A stretch of DNA of 64,000 nucleotides from CAVQUE01 sp046290435 (GTDB taxonomy: Bacteria > Actinomycetota > Acidimicrobiia > Acidimicrobiales > UBA8592). How positions within the stretch are numbered: position 1 is the stretch's first letter; each line of letters begins with the position of its first letter. This document shows positions 50,722 through 59,790 of this stretch, piece after piece. A model generated the notes under the pieces. It was not told the DNA's origin. It ran no database searches and was given only the letters and a program-made list of their open reading frames with translations. The position numbers were made by a program, and so were the translations under genes. The stretch spans positions 167,458 through 231,457 of the forward strand of contig JBKAGO010000067.1 of the NCBI GenBank assembly GCA_046290435.1, in the 5' to 3' direction.

Positions 50722-51996
50722 CTACGCCGGACCATCTTCGTCGGCCGACGAATTCCGGGGGCGCCGCGGCTGCGTCACCACGTACGAAGCAGCCGCGAGG
50801 GCGGAGCCGATCGCGACGAGGGTCGCTCCGAGACCGAACCGATCTGCGAGGGCTCCCGCCGATGCCGCGCCGACGATGTTGCCGCCGCCGACGGCCAGGA
50901 GCACCGCCGTGAAGCCTTCGACGGGTCGTGCGTGATGGAGACGCAGGCTCGCCGAAGCGAGACATGCGCTCGCGACCATGATCCCGACGCCTTGCAGACC
51001 CGCCGAGCACAACGCGGCGGGTAGTTCGGACGGAACAGCTCCGACGAGGATCAGCGACACGGCAATGGCAGCCAATGCGGCCCGTGTCGTCACCGCGAGA
51101 CTCGATCGGCTGATGAGACGACCGGTCCCGACGGCCACCAGGCCACACGCTCCCAGGACGACGAACATGGCGGGACCGACGAGGCTGCTGCCCAGCCGAC
51201 CTCCACCGTCTTCGGCGACGACCGCATCCACCGCGAAGGCCACCCAGACCGAACTCCCGACGCCGGTGATGGATCCGGTGATCAACAGCCGGGGAGTCCC
51301 CGGGCACGAGGCAGCGAGGCGCAGCTCGCGGAGCCAACGCTTCGGCCTCGGGGGCGGCGACGGCGGGCGCGGTAACAACACCGCGGCGGCGATCGCGACG
51401 ACGACACCGGCCAGGGCGAATGCAGCCCAGGCCTGACGCCATGCCAGGCCGTCCCCGACCACCATGGCTGCCACCGAGCCGGTCCCGGCGAGCCCGAGAG
51501 CTGTTCCGGTACTGACGATCGCGAGGGTGGAGTCGGATCGGTCCGACGGGACCGCCCGCTCGGTGATGGCATTGAACGGTGTCCACGTCACTCCCGCGCT
51601 CGATGACGCCGTGAAGACGCCGACCGCCAAGATGGTGGCGTGCGGTGCGGAGGCGATGGTCGCCATCCCGGCAGTCGCCGCCACGGCGCCGCACACCACC
51701 GTCGCCCGCCGGCGGCCGGCGCGCAGCGCGACGACGAGACCGGCCAGGAATCCGAGATAGCCGACTGCGGCGATCAGACCCACCTCCGCGGTCCGCAGCC
51801 CGAACTCCGATCGGAACACCGGCACGAACAATCCGAACGCGCTTCTCGCAGGACCGAAGGTGACCGCGGTGGTCAGGAATCCCGCCACCGCAACGCGGGT
51901 GGTGGCGCTCGGCCACGGCGGATCGCTCCGATGCTCGTCGGTCGTCTCCGGTACCGCACCCGCCGCTCGGATGCTCGACTTCGATCGGTCGATCAA
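50722..51996 (-). CDS. MFS transporter
   Basis: The 424-aa protein has 12 predicted helices, starting at VAVAGFLTTAVTFGPARSAF, and the cytosolic loop A-L-R-A-G-R-R-R-A between helices 2 and 3. The likely start is TTG at 51996, with GGGGAG about 10 nt upstream. No ATG lies before the first helix. Substrate unknown. It is divergent from the dehydrogenase gene across 152 bp. Confidence 0.85.
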   Translation of the reverse strand: MIDRSKSSIRAAGAVPETTDEHRSDPPWPSATTRVAVAGFLTTAVTFGPARSAFGLFVPVFRSEFGLRTAEVGLIAAVGYLGFLAGLVVALRAGRRRATVVCGAVAATAGMATIASAPHATILAVGVFTASSSAGVTWTPFNAITERAVPSDRSDSTLAIVSTGTALGLAGTGSVAAMVVGDGLAWRQAWAAFALAGVVVAIAAAVLLPRPPSPPPRPKRWLRELRLAASCPGTPRLLITGSITGVGSSVWVAFAVDAVVAEDGGGRLGSSLVGPAMFVVLGACGLVAVGTGRLISRSSLAVTTRAALAAIAVSLILVGAVPSELPAALCSAGLQGVGIMVASACLASASLRLHHARPVEGFTAVLLAVGGGNIVGAASAGALADRFGLGATLVAIGSALAAASYVVTQPRRPRNSSADEDGPA

Positions 51997-52148
51997 GAGT
52001 GGGACTCCCCTCGCCGCCGGGTGGATGATCGGCTCGGCTCGACACCGAACGTCGCTACCCGAAGCTGCAACATCCGATTCATCAGCCCGCGCCGGTCACC
52101 GGTCGCCGTACCCGACCGGAACGGCGACCTCGCCTACCATCGGCTCCC

Positions 52149-53195
52149 ATGGCGCATCGAGTGATCGGTTGGTCCACCGGCAACGTGGGCGCGCACGCCG
52201 TTCGGGCCGTCGTCGAACGGCCCGGCCTCGAGCTGGTCGGCCTCTACGTCCGCAGCGAAGCCAAGGCGGGACGCGACGCCGGCCAGCTGGTGGGCATCGA
52301 CGCGTTGGGCGTCACCGCCACCTCCGACGTCGACGAGCTCGTCGCGACCGACGCCGACGTCGTCATCCATGCACCGCTGCCGTCGCTCGTCCATGGCGAC
52401 GACCCCGACGCGGACCTCGCCACCATCTGTCGCCTTCTCGCATCCGGCAAGGACGTCATCACCGTCGTCGGCTACATGTACCCGGCCGTGCACGGCGACG
52501 AGGTCGTCGATCGCCTCACCGCCGCGTGCGAGACCGGCCAGGCCACCTTCCACGGCACCGGTCTGAACCCCGGCTGGATGGGCGAGATCGTCCCGCTGAC
52601 GATGTCGGCGCTGTCCAAACGTATCGATGCCATCACCGTCACCGAGATCAGCGACTTCGCCCGCTACCCGTCGGCCGAGATCATGTTCTCGATGATGGGC
52701 TTCGGGTCACATCCCGATGAGTTCGAGCGCACCAGCCGCCGGCGCGCGCACTGGCTCAACGGGTTGTTCCGCGAGAACATCACCCTGATGGCCCATGGCC
52801 TCGGGGTCGAACTCGACCGTGTCGACGACCAGCTCGAACTCGATCTGGCCACGGAGACCTACGAGGTCGCCGCCGGCACCATCGAGGCGGGCAGCGTTGC
52901 CGGGCAACGCTGGGTGTGGACGGGTGTGCTCGACGGCCGGGCCGTGCTCACGCACGAGACCGTATGGCGTATGGGACCCGCCGCCGGCGCCGCATGGCCC
53001 ACCGGCGATCACAGCATCGTCATCGCGGGCGAACCGGCCATGGACCTGCGCTTCGGGGGCCGGTGGCTCTCCGACGGTCTGCTGGCCACCGCCATGCACG
53101 CCGTCAACGCAATCGAGGTGGTGGCCGCGGCCGGGCCCGGGATCAAGACATTCCTGGATCTCCCGCCGATCTTCGGCAAGGGTGCGCTGCGCTGA
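52149..53195 (+). CDS. DapB-like NAD(P)-dependent oxidoreductase
   Basis: The 348-aa enzyme begins HRVIGWSTGNVGAHAVRAVV, a dinucleotide fold with G-x-x-G, and continues with FHGTGLNPGWMGEIVPLTM. It resembles the dihydrodipicolinate reductase / 2,4-diaminopentanoate dehydrogenase group found in many actinobacteria. The reaction is unknown. It is not linked to lysine genes here. Confidence 0.82.
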   Translation: MAHRVIGWSTGNVGAHAVRAVVERPGLELVGLYVRSEAKAGRDAGQLVGIDALGVTATSDVDELVATDADVVIHAPLPSLVHGDDPDADLATICRLLASGKDVITVVGYMYPAVHGDEVVDRLTAACETGQATFHGTGLNPGWMGEIVPLTMSALSKRIDAITVTEISDFARYPSAEIMFSMMGFGSHPDEFERTSRRRAHWLNGLFRENITLMAHGLGVELDRVDDQLELDLATETYEVAAGTIEAGSVAGQRWVWTGVLDGRAVLTHETVWRMGPAAGAAWPTGDHSIVIAGEPAMDLRFGGRWLSDGLLATAMHAVNAIEVVAAAGPGIKTFLDLPPIFGKGALR

Positions 53196-53196
53196 G

Positions 53197-53233
53197 CCGC
53201 CCGCTCCGAGGACCGGGGCCTCGCGACGGGCGG
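53197..53233. terminator. Cruciform-like terminator between convergent genes
   Basis: CCGCCCG pairs with CGGGCGG, and inside it CGAGG pairs with CCTCG, giving two stacked stems between the dehydrogenase (+) and the small membrane protein (-). Confidence 0.55.
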
Positions 53234-53237
53234 TGGG

Positions 53238-53591
53238 TCAGGTCAGGTTGGCCACATCGAGCGCCAACAGCACCAGCAACAGGGCGATGATCGCGACGTT
53301 GATGGCGGTGATGGGCCACTTCCAGCGGTGATCGGCGCGGTGGAACCGCCGGATGCTCCACACGTTCGCGGCGATGGCGATCGCGCTGGTGATGATGCCG
53401 ATCGTCGAGCCGACACCCGACGCGATACCGACCACCGGGGCCACGAACGGGAACAGCACATAGGTCAACAGGCAGCGGACGGCCGAGATCACCACCGACG
53501 TGGAGAAGACCCGCTGCGCGTCCTCTTCGGCGGCGACCTGCTCGGCGCGCGTCCTCGAGGCGGCAGGAGCGCTGGGAGGCGTCGTGGTCAC
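53238..53591 (-). CDS. Small three-helix membrane protein
   Basis: The 117-aa product has a hydrophilic N-terminus of about 30 residues and three hydrophobic segments (VVISAVRCLLTYVLFPFVA, VGSTIGIITSAIAIAANVW, AINVAIIALLLVLLALDVA). It resembles small actinobacterial inner-membrane proteins with no assigned function. Codon use looks normal for the window. Confidence 0.7.
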   Translation of the reverse strand: MTTTPPSAPAASRTRAEQVAAEEDAQRVFSTSVVISAVRCLLTYVLFPFVAPVVGIASGVGSTIGIITSAIAIAANVWSIRRFHRADHRWKWPITAINVAIIALLLVLLALDVANLT

Positions 53592-53704
53592 CTGACCACA
53601 CTATCGCCGCTATCCCGCACCGTCCGCATCGGTGCGACCCGGTTGCCGGCAGGGACGGTGGGGTAGAGTCCCGCCAACGATCCGTGATCCGAAAGGACCC
53701 CGCA

Positions 53705-54283
53705 ATGGCCTTCGAGCTCCCGCCCCTCCCCTACGGCAAGGATGCGCTCGCCCCCTACATCTCGGCCGAGACGCTCGATTATCACCACGGCAAGCACCAC
53801 AACGCCTACGTGACCAACCTCAACGGCCTGATCGAGGGAACCGATCACGCCGATGCGTCGCTCGAGGACATCATCATGGATTCCGACGGCGGCCTGTTCA
53901 ACAACGCCGCACAGGTCTGGAACCACACCTTCTACTGGAACTGCATGGCCCCCGGCGGCGGCGGCGAGCCCACCGGCGATGTCGCCGAGGCGATCAACTC
54001 GGCCTTCGGTTCCTACGATGCCTTCCGCGAGCAGTTCACCACCGCGGCCAAGACCCAGTTCGGTTCGGGTTGGGCGTGGCTGGTCGATGCCGGCAGCGGC
54101 CTCGAGATCATGAAGACCCCCAACGCCGATCTCCCCATGGCCCACAGCGCCAAGGCGCTGCTCACCATCGACGTGTGGGAACACGCCTACTACATCGATT
54201 ACCGCAACGCCCGTCCCGACTACATCGAGACGTTCATGAACAGCCTGCTCAACTGGGATCACGTCGCAGCCCAGATGGCCTGA
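53705..54283 (+). CDS. sodB: Fe-type superoxide dismutase
   Basis: The 192-aa enzyme removes superoxide in the cytosol. Metal ligands are His27 (YHHGKHH), His74 (VWNHTFYW), Asp156 and His160 (DVWEHAYY). Gln70 in NNAAQVWNH is the residue typical of iron rather than manganese enzymes. AAAGGA lies about 8 nt before the ATG. Metal choice cannot be settled without assay. Confidence 0.95.
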   Translation: MAFELPPLPYGKDALAPYISAETLDYHHGKHHNAYVTNLNGLIEGTDHADASLEDIIMDSDGGLFNNAAQVWNHTFYWNCMAPGGGGEPTGDVAEAINSAFGSYDAFREQFTTAAKTQFGSGWAWLVDAGSGLEIMKTPNADLPMAHSAKALLTIDVWEHAYYIDYRNARPDYIETFMNSLLNWDHVAAQMA

Positions 54284-54327
54284 GACGTGCCCGTGCCCGT
54301 GTCGCAGGCCGCCACGGGGACTCGAAC

Positions 54328-55329
54328 ATGACCGACCGATCGATGCCGGCTCCCAGCGAGCCGGTATCGTCGCGTCCGGGCCCCGAGGACCTGCGAAATC
54401 TGGATATCCGGGTCGCCAGTGGGGACCCAGATCTCCAGATTTCGACGACCCGGCCATCGGGCGAGGTGGTCACGCTCACCTGCGCGGTCGGCGATGCCGA
54501 GGCGCTGTCCGATCTGGCGTGGGGCCACGGCGCGACGGGCATCGCAGAGCTGTCCGAGGACTGCGGGCCGGGATCGGTTCGCCTCGTGATCGGCGCCGCC
54601 GACGCCGGCGCGGCTGCGCACCTGGTGGCCACGCTCGCCGCCGATGGCCGCTGTGCCATCGAGTCGGTGGCGCTCGCCGACGACGCCTGGGCCGACAGCT
54701 GGCGGGCCCACGCGACGACGCACCGCGCCGGCCCCTTCGGGATCCGCCTGCCCGACCACCCACCCACCGATGCGACGTTCGACATCGTGATCGAACCCGA
54801 CTCGACCTTCGGCTACGGCCACCCCACCACGCTGCTCGCGCTCGAACTCCTGGCGACGATCGACCGACCCCTGGGCCGGGTGCTCGACATCGGGACCGGC
54901 AGCGGGGTGCTGGCGATCGCGGCATCGAGACTCGGCGCCGACGAGGTGACCGCGGTGGACATCGACCCCGATGCCGTCGCAGCGTGTCGGGCCAACGCCA
55001 CACGCAACGCAGCGACGGTCGCCGTCACCTGCGCCGACGCCGCCAGCGAACCGCCGGCAGCGCCGCCGGAGGGATACGACGTGGTTCTTGTCAATGTCAC
55101 CGCTGTGGTCCAGGTGGCGCTCGCGGACGTCGTGGCATCGGTGGCCGGGTCCGACGCGACGGTCGTGGTCAGCGGCATCCTCGCCCACCAGGAGTCCACC
55201 GTCATCGCGTCCCATTCGCCCATCCTCGTCGTCGACCGGCGCGAGCGCGACGGCTGGGTCGCGCTGGTGCTGCGGCGACGGCCACCATCGACGGCACCAC
55301 CACCGGTCGATACGAGCCCTGACGAATAG
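54328..55329 (+). CDS. prmA: Ribosomal protein L11 methyltransferase-like (PrmA)
   Basis: The 333-aa product has WADSWRAHATTHRAGPFGIR, FGYGHPTTLLALELLATI, motif I RVLDIGTGSGVLAIAASRLGA, then VDIDPDAVAACRANA, LVNVTAVVQVALADVV and VVSGILAHQ. PrmA trimethylates L11. The post-motif is NVTAVV rather than the usual N-I-L-A, so another target is possible. The N-terminal stretch (residues of about 23-39, LRNLDIRVASGDPDLQIS) is encoded by a hairpin repeat, copy 3 of the 51-nt family. Confidence 0.8.
   Translation: MTDRSMPAPSEPVSSRPGPEDLRNLDIRVASGDPDLQISTTRPSGEVVTLTCAVGDAEALSDLAWGHGATGIAELSEDCGPGSVRLVIGAADAGAAAHLVATLAADGRCAIESVALADDAWADSWRAHATTHRAGPFGIRLPDHPPTDATFDIVIEPDSTFGYGHPTTLLALELLATIDRPLGRVLDIGTGSGVLAIAASRLGADEVTAVDIDPDAVAACRANATRNAATVAVTCADAASEPPAAPPEGYDVVLVNVTAVVQVALADVVASVAGSDATVVVSGILAHQESTVIASHSPILVVDRRERDGWVALVLRRRPPSTAPPPVDTSPDE
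54394..54444 (+). repeat. 51-nt hairpin family, copy 3, inside prmA
   Basis: A 21-bp stem with two mismatches, starting CGAAATCTGG and ending CCAGATTTCG, and of the same 51-nt length as copies 1 and 2. It lies in frame in the N-terminal coding part of the methyltransferase gene. Confidence 0.75.
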
Positions 55330-55365
55330 CGACCCGCCCGGGCCATGCGGCAGCCGGGCGGGTCG
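55330..55365. terminator. Terminator after prmA
   Basis: A perfect 12-bp stem, CGACCCGCCCGG/CCGGGCGGGTCG, with a 12-nt loop begins right after the prmA stop codon. Confidence 0.6.
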
Positions 55366-55600
55366 AGACCGAAAGAGGGGGAAGAGAGGGCGGAGGCCCC
55401 ACGACCAGAGCTCGAGAACGAGACCTGGTGGCGATGCATTGGAGGCGTGTGACCTCCGCCCTGTCCCCAGTTGACCGGCGGGGGCGATGCCACCGGCCAC
55501 TACACTCATCGTCGTCATGGCGGCGGCCTTGACCCCGCAACGACGCTTCGGGCCCGAAATGAGCCCGGCGGCTCAACCCTTCCGGAGCCAGGTGGCACCG

Positions 55601-55852
55601 ATGACCCACATGACGATCGCAGCGATGATCTTCGCCCAGGAATCACTCAACCCCCTGGGCGACGACCTGCTCGTCCTGTTGACCCTCGCCATGGGCGGCG
55701 CCCTGCTGGTCGGCAACGTCCTGGCCCTCGTCCGCCCCCGCGACGAAGCCGTCGACGGCGAGCTCGAACGCCCCCCGCTGGCCCGCAGCCTGGCCATGGC
55801 CGCCATCGGCCTGGTGGCCACGATCTGGGCCGTTGCAAGCCTGGTGACGTAG
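55601..55852 (+). CDS. Small two-helix membrane protein
   Basis: The 83-aa product has two hydrophobic segments (LLVLLTLAMGGALLVGNVLALV and SLAMAAIGLVATIWAVASLV) around a charged loop (RPRDEAVDGELERPP). AGGTGG precedes the ATG by about 5 nt. No family is recognised. It ends just before the first copy of the long repeat. Confidence 0.6.
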   Translation: MTHMTIAAMIFAQESLNPLGDDLLVLLTLAMGGALLVGNVLALVRPRDEAVDGELERPPLARSLAMAAIGLVATIWAVASLVT

Positions 55853-56327
55853 TTTCCTGGGCCGGCGCTCTTTCTCTGGGCCGGCTCGTCTCCGGCGGGC
55901 TCGCGCCGGGATCCCCGGGCTGTGGACGTCGCATCTCGTTTCCCGAGCGCACATCGCCGGCTGGTGTCGGCGGGCTGCGCAGCAGCGGCGTCTCGCCGAG
56001 ACGGCCGAGGGGGTACCCAAGGGACCCACCGGGATACCTCGGCCGTCTCGGGAGAGGCGAGAACGCCGACGGGTTGCCGCCCAGCCCACCGCGGCCCCGG
56101 CGACAACCACTTCCCTTGGGGATGCTGGACCCCGGGCGCTCATGGGCTCGGGAAGACGTTTGTGACGAGTTTGCACAGCCGACGCGTCGATGCTGCGGGG
56201 CCGTGGTTCTGCGGCTGTGCAAACTCGTCACAGACGTGGGCCGCACGGCAGACCTGTCTCCGGGCTCGCGCCGAGGTCCCCTGGCTGATCCATCCCTCTC
56301 GGGTGGCCGCTCTTCTGGGCCGGCCCG
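55853..56327. repeat. 475-bp gene-free stretch: long repeat (left copy) and a hairpin
   Basis: The stretch holds the left copy of a repeat (55874-56102) that begins CTCTGGGCCGGCTCGTCTCC and carries the core GCTGCGCAGCAGCGGCGTC. An 82-nt hairpin lies at 56156-56237. Between 56260 and 56330 are partial fragments of the repeat ends. No plausible gene is present. Confidence 0.75.
56156..56237. repeat. 82-nt hairpin
   Basis: Arms 56156-56181 and 56212-56237 (26 nt each) are inverted complements with one mismatch, containing TGTGACGAGTTTGCACAGCC. The loop is 30 nt. Confidence 0.8.
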
Positions 56328-57305
56328 TCAGGCGGCGAGGCGGAAGTAGCGGCGGGTCGAGCGTTGACGGAGCATCGATGATGCGACGGCTCTCGCTGCG
56401 CCGATCAGGCTCGCGGTGACGAAGACGGGGCCGCGCCGTAGCGGCACGAAGCCCGCACGGGCGCAGAGCTGCTCCAGGGTCTCAGGCGTGAACGCATTGA
56501 CGTGCTCCAGGGGGTTCAGGTAGTTGAATCCGCCGAAATCCGATGGCGAGTCGATGCCGGAACAGTCCGGCACCTCGACGAGGAGCACTCCGCCCGGCTC
56601 CAGCACGGTCGTCAGGTTCCGGAGTGCTCCGACGGGATCGACCAGGTGCTCGAGGACCTCGATCATCGTCACCGCGTCGACGGTTCCACGCTCCTCGCGG
56701 TGCCACTGGTCGACATCGCTCACCAGCTCGACGCCTCCGCGTTCGGCCTGGGTCCGGCGCGAGGAGCTGAAGTCGACGCCGTGGGCGTCGAACCCGAAGC
56801 CGGCGGCCAGGCGCACGAATCCGCCGTCGCCGCAGCCGAAGTCGAGCAGCCGAGGGGCTTCGCCACTCCTGACCTCGACCGCCCGTCGCAACGTCAGCAG
56901 TCGTCCCACCGCATGGCGCGACGCGTCGAAAGCTGTGCGCGACGGGTCATCGGCGGCGAACTGACGCACGCACCGTTCGGCCTGCGCGGGAGAGATCCAG
57001 GACGAGTAGAGCTCTCCGAGGTCGTCGTCGGCCAGCACCCGCCGCTGGTAGCGCATCGAGCATGCCGCGCACCGGACCAGTTCGAACCACTCGCCGGCCA
57101 ACACCGACGCCACGTCGACCTCGTAGCCCGTCTGATTCCACCACCGCCGCAGCCCGTCGGCATCGAACCGGTCCCGCCAGACCGGGTGGTGGTCGGTCTC
57201 GCCGCATGCCGGACAGGCCACCCGAGAGACCAACGTGACCGAGTCGGAGCGCTCGACACCGCCATCCGTATCGAGTTCCGATGGGTGGTGGCGAACGCTC
57301 GACAT
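56328..57305 (-). CDS. Class I methyltransferase with N-terminal zinc-binding module
   Basis: The 325-aa product starts with a cysteine-bearing module (CPACGETDHHPVW and VRCAACSMRYQRRVL), typical of the zinc-binding N-terminal domain in sugar C-methyltransferase-like enzymes. A methyltransferase core follows: LLDFGCGDGGFVRLAAGFGF, VTMIEVLEHLVDPVGAL and PGGVLLVEVPDC. A GAGGGGG-like site precedes the ATG. The gene is bracketed by inverted repeat copies, unlike any neighbour, so it may be a mobile passenger. Confidence 0.82.
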   Translation of the reverse strand: MSSVRHHPSELDTDGGVERSDSVTLVSRVACPACGETDHHPVWRDRFDADGLRRWWNQTGYEVDVASVLAGEWFELVRCAACSMRYQRRVLADDDLGELYSSWISPAQAERCVRQFAADDPSRTAFDASRHAVGRLLTLRRAVEVRSGEAPRLLDFGCGDGGFVRLAAGFGFDAHGVDFSSSRRTQAERGGVELVSDVDQWHREERGTVDAVTMIEVLEHLVDPVGALRNLTTVLEPGGVLLVEVPDCSGIDSPSDFGGFNYLNPLEHVNAFTPETLEQLCARAGFVPLRRGPVFVTASLIGAARAVASSMLRQRSTRRYFRLAA

Positions 57306-57712
57306 GGATGACCCCCTCGGAGACCGTCCCAGGAGAGCTATCCGAAGCGGGCCGAACCAAAACGCCGAGGCCCGCCGATACAGGTGATCAGTCGTGTGCG
57401 TGCTCGGAGGGGTCGTCGATCGTGTCAATGCGGCGGATCCCGGCGCGAGCACGCCGGAGACGAGCCGGCCCAGAAACACAGCTCTGCCGGGCCACCGCGA
57501 CCGGGCCGCAACCGTCGGCGCTCTCGCCGCACCCGAGACGGCCAACGCACCCCGGCGGGTCACTTGGGCACCCCCTCGGCCGTCTCGGCCCGACGCCGCT
57601 GCTGCGCAGCCCGCCGACACACAGCCGGCGACGTGCGCCCCGGAAACGAGACGAGACGACCACCACCCGGGAATCCCGGCGCGAGCACGCCGGAGACGAG
57701 CCGGCCCAGAGA
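57306..57712. repeat. 407-bp gene-free stretch: long repeat (right copy, inverted)
   Basis: The inverted copy of the repeat (57484-57711) reaches to within 2 bp of the dnaB stop codon at 57713. A further partial end fragment (57436-57478) lies next to it. The leftover sequence at 57306-57435 shows nothing recognisable beyond the upstream region of the methyltransferase. Confidence 0.75.
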
Positions 57713-59242
57713 CTATGCCCGCGCCATGTTTGCGAAGCGGGTGAAATGGGGCAGGAACGCAAGGCGCACCACGCCGGTGGGGCCACCGCGGTGTTTGGCC
57801 ACGAGGATCTCGGCGGTGCCCATGTCGGGTGAGTCGGCGTTGTAGACCTCGTCGCGGTACAGGAACATGACGACGTCGGCGTCCTGTTCGATGGAGCCGG
57901 ATTCGCGCAGATCCGACAGCATGGGGCGCTTGTCCTGGCGCTGCTCGAGACCGCGGCTGAGCTGGGACAGCGCCACGACGGGGCATTCGAGCTCACGGGC
58001 GAGGATCTTGAGGCCACGGCTGATCTCGGCGATCTCGACCTGGCGGCTCTCCGCTCCGCTGCGGCCCGTCATCAGCTGGAGGTAGTCGACCACCACCAGG
58101 CCGAGGTCGCCGATGCGGGACTTGAGTCGGCGGGCCTTGCCACGGATCTCCATGACGGTGGTGTTGGGGTTGTCGTCGATCCAGACCGGGGCCTCGGCGA
58201 GGCGACCGACGCCGTGGCTGATGCGGGTCCAGTCGTCTTCGTTGAGGCGGCCGTTGCGGACGCGGGTGGCGTCGACGCGGGCCTCGGCGCACAGGAGTCG
58301 CTGGCTGATCTCGAGCTGGCTCATCTCGAGCGAGAAGAACAGCACCGGCCGCTGCGCCTGCAGCGCGGCGTTGGCGACCATGCCGAGGGCGAAGCTGGTC
58401 TTGCCCATGGCGGGCCGGGCCCCGACGACCACCAGGTTGGACGGCTGCAGGCCCGCCAGCAGCTCGTCGAGGTCGATGAAACCGGTTGGCGTCCCGGTGA
58501 TGGTGTCGCCGACCTCGTAGAGGTACTCGAGGCGGTCGAGGTTGGCGTCGAGCAGCTCACGGATGGGCGACAAGGTGTCGTTGGCGCGGCCCTGGGCGAG
58601 GTTGAACACCATCGACTCGGCCGAGTCGATGGCCTTGACGACGTCGTCGGGTTGGGTGAAGCCGATCTCGGCGATGTCGGAGCCCACGCGGATGAGACGT
58701 CGCAGCAGAGCGTGCTCGTGGACGATGCGCGCGTACTTGCCGGCATTGGTGGCTGCCGGGGTGTTGGCCTGCAGGGCGACCAGGGCACCGCCGCCGCCGA
58801 CGGTGCCGAGCAGGCCGGCCCGGCCGAGCTCCTCGGCGACGGTGACGGTGTCGGCGGGCTCGCCGGCGCCGTAGAGCGCGGTGATGGCCTCGTAGACGTG
58901 CTGATGGCCGGGCTTGTAGAAGTCGGCAGCCTCGACGATCTCGATGACGTCGGCGATGGCGTCCTTGCTGAGCAGCATCGCGCCGAGCACGGACTCCTCC
59001 GCGGCGATGTTGTGTGGCGGGACCCGCCCGGCGCTGCCACCACCGCCGCCACGACCACCACCCCCGCCGGCGCCGCCACCGCTGCTGCGTCCATCGCGGC
59101 CGGATCGGCCTCGGCCTTCGAACGGAGCAGGCTCGTCGAAGTACATGCCCCCCGGCCCGGGGTCATCCGGGTCGTCGGGCGGGGGGCCGAAGGGGTCGTC
59201 GTCGGGGAAAGGCGGTGGGGCATCCATGGGCTCGGACACCAT
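57713..59242 (-). CDS. dnaB: Replicative DNA helicase DnaB
   Basis: The product (509 aa from ATG 59242) is a complete DnaB: N-terminal domain PHNIAAEESVLGAMLLSKDA, Walker A GARPAMGKTSFAL, Walker B VVVDYLQLM, and the H4 motif region IAEISRGLKILARELE followed by VALSQLSRG. A Gly/Arg-rich and Asp/Pro-rich N-terminal extension of about 75 residues precedes the core. Start choice is uncertain since no strong ribosome site exists and ATG 59227 is also possible. No intein splits the P-loop. It unwinds DNA at the fork. Confidence 0.96.
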   Translation of the reverse strand: MVSEPMDAPPPFPDDDPFGPPPDDPDDPGPGGMYFDEPAPFEGRGRSGRDGRSSGGGAGGGGGRGGGGGSAGRVPPHNIAAEESVLGAMLLSKDAIADVIEIVEAADFYKPGHQHVYEAITALYGAGEPADTVTVAEELGRAGLLGTVGGGGALVALQANTPAATNAGKYARIVHEHALLRRLIRVGSDIAEIGFTQPDDVVKAIDSAESMVFNLAQGRANDTLSPIRELLDANLDRLEYLYEVGDTITGTPTGFIDLDELLAGLQPSNLVVVGARPAMGKTSFALGMVANAALQAQRPVLFFSLEMSQLEISQRLLCAEARVDATRVRNGRLNEDDWTRISHGVGRLAEAPVWIDDNPNTTVMEIRGKARRLKSRIGDLGLVVVDYLQLMTGRSGAESRQVEIAEISRGLKILARELECPVVALSQLSRGLEQRQDKRPMLSDLRESGSIEQDADVVMFLYRDEVYNADSPDMGTAEILVAKHRGGPTGVVRLAFLPHFTRFANMARA

Positions 59243-59337
59243 GGTGCCCCAGCCCTGTGACAGTCCAGAGGACAACCCTGGGGATATCGCATCCTGACCT
59301 GTGGGCGCCTGTGGACGCCGACAGGTCAGGAGAGAGA

Positions 59338-59787
59338 TCAGGCGTCGGCGATGACCTCGACGGTCACCGGGAACGACACGTCGCGGTGCACCTTCACCAT
59401 GACGAGGTGAGTGCCGAGCTCCTTGAGGTGCTCGTCGCCCACCACGGCCCGACGGTCGATGGTGATCTTCTTCTGTTCCTCGATGGCCCGGACGATGTCG
59501 CCCGAGGTCACCGATCCGAACAGACGACCACCCTCGCCGGCTCGTGCCGCAATGGTGACCGGATTGTTGACCAGGCGCGTCGCCATCTCTTCGGCGACCG
59601 CTCGATCGGCGGCGTCACGCAGCTCACGAGAGCGGCGCATGGCCTCGGCCTGGCGTTCGGCACCGGCGGTCGCCTTGAGGGCGAGGCCCTTGGGGATCAG
59701 CAGGTTGCGGCCGTGACCATCGGCCACCTCGACCACATCGCCACGGGCGCCGAGCCCTTCGACATCTGCGCGGAGAACGACCTTCAT
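59338..59787 (-). CDS. rplI: 50S ribosomal protein L9
   Basis: The 149-aa protein starts MKVVLRADVEGLGARGDVVE and has GHGRNLLIPKGLALKAT, the N-terminal rRNA-binding domain. A long helix and a C-terminal domain follow (GRLFGSVTSGDIVRAIEEQ). It is in the conserved rpsF-ssb-rpsR-rplI order, 3 bp after rpsR. Confidence 0.97.
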   Translation of the reverse strand: MKVVLRADVEGLGARGDVVEVADGHGRNLLIPKGLALKATAGAERQAEAMRRSRELRDAADRAVAEEMATRLVNNPVTIAARAGEGGRLFGSVTSGDIVRAIEEQKKITIDRRAVVGDEHLKELGTHLVMVKVHRDVSFPVTVEVIADA

Positions 59788-59790
59788 GGC

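Noticed and set aside
55874..57711. Insertion sequence or composite transposon.
   Set aside because: The flanking repeats encode no transposase and I saw no target duplication. Described as a repeat of unknown mechanism.
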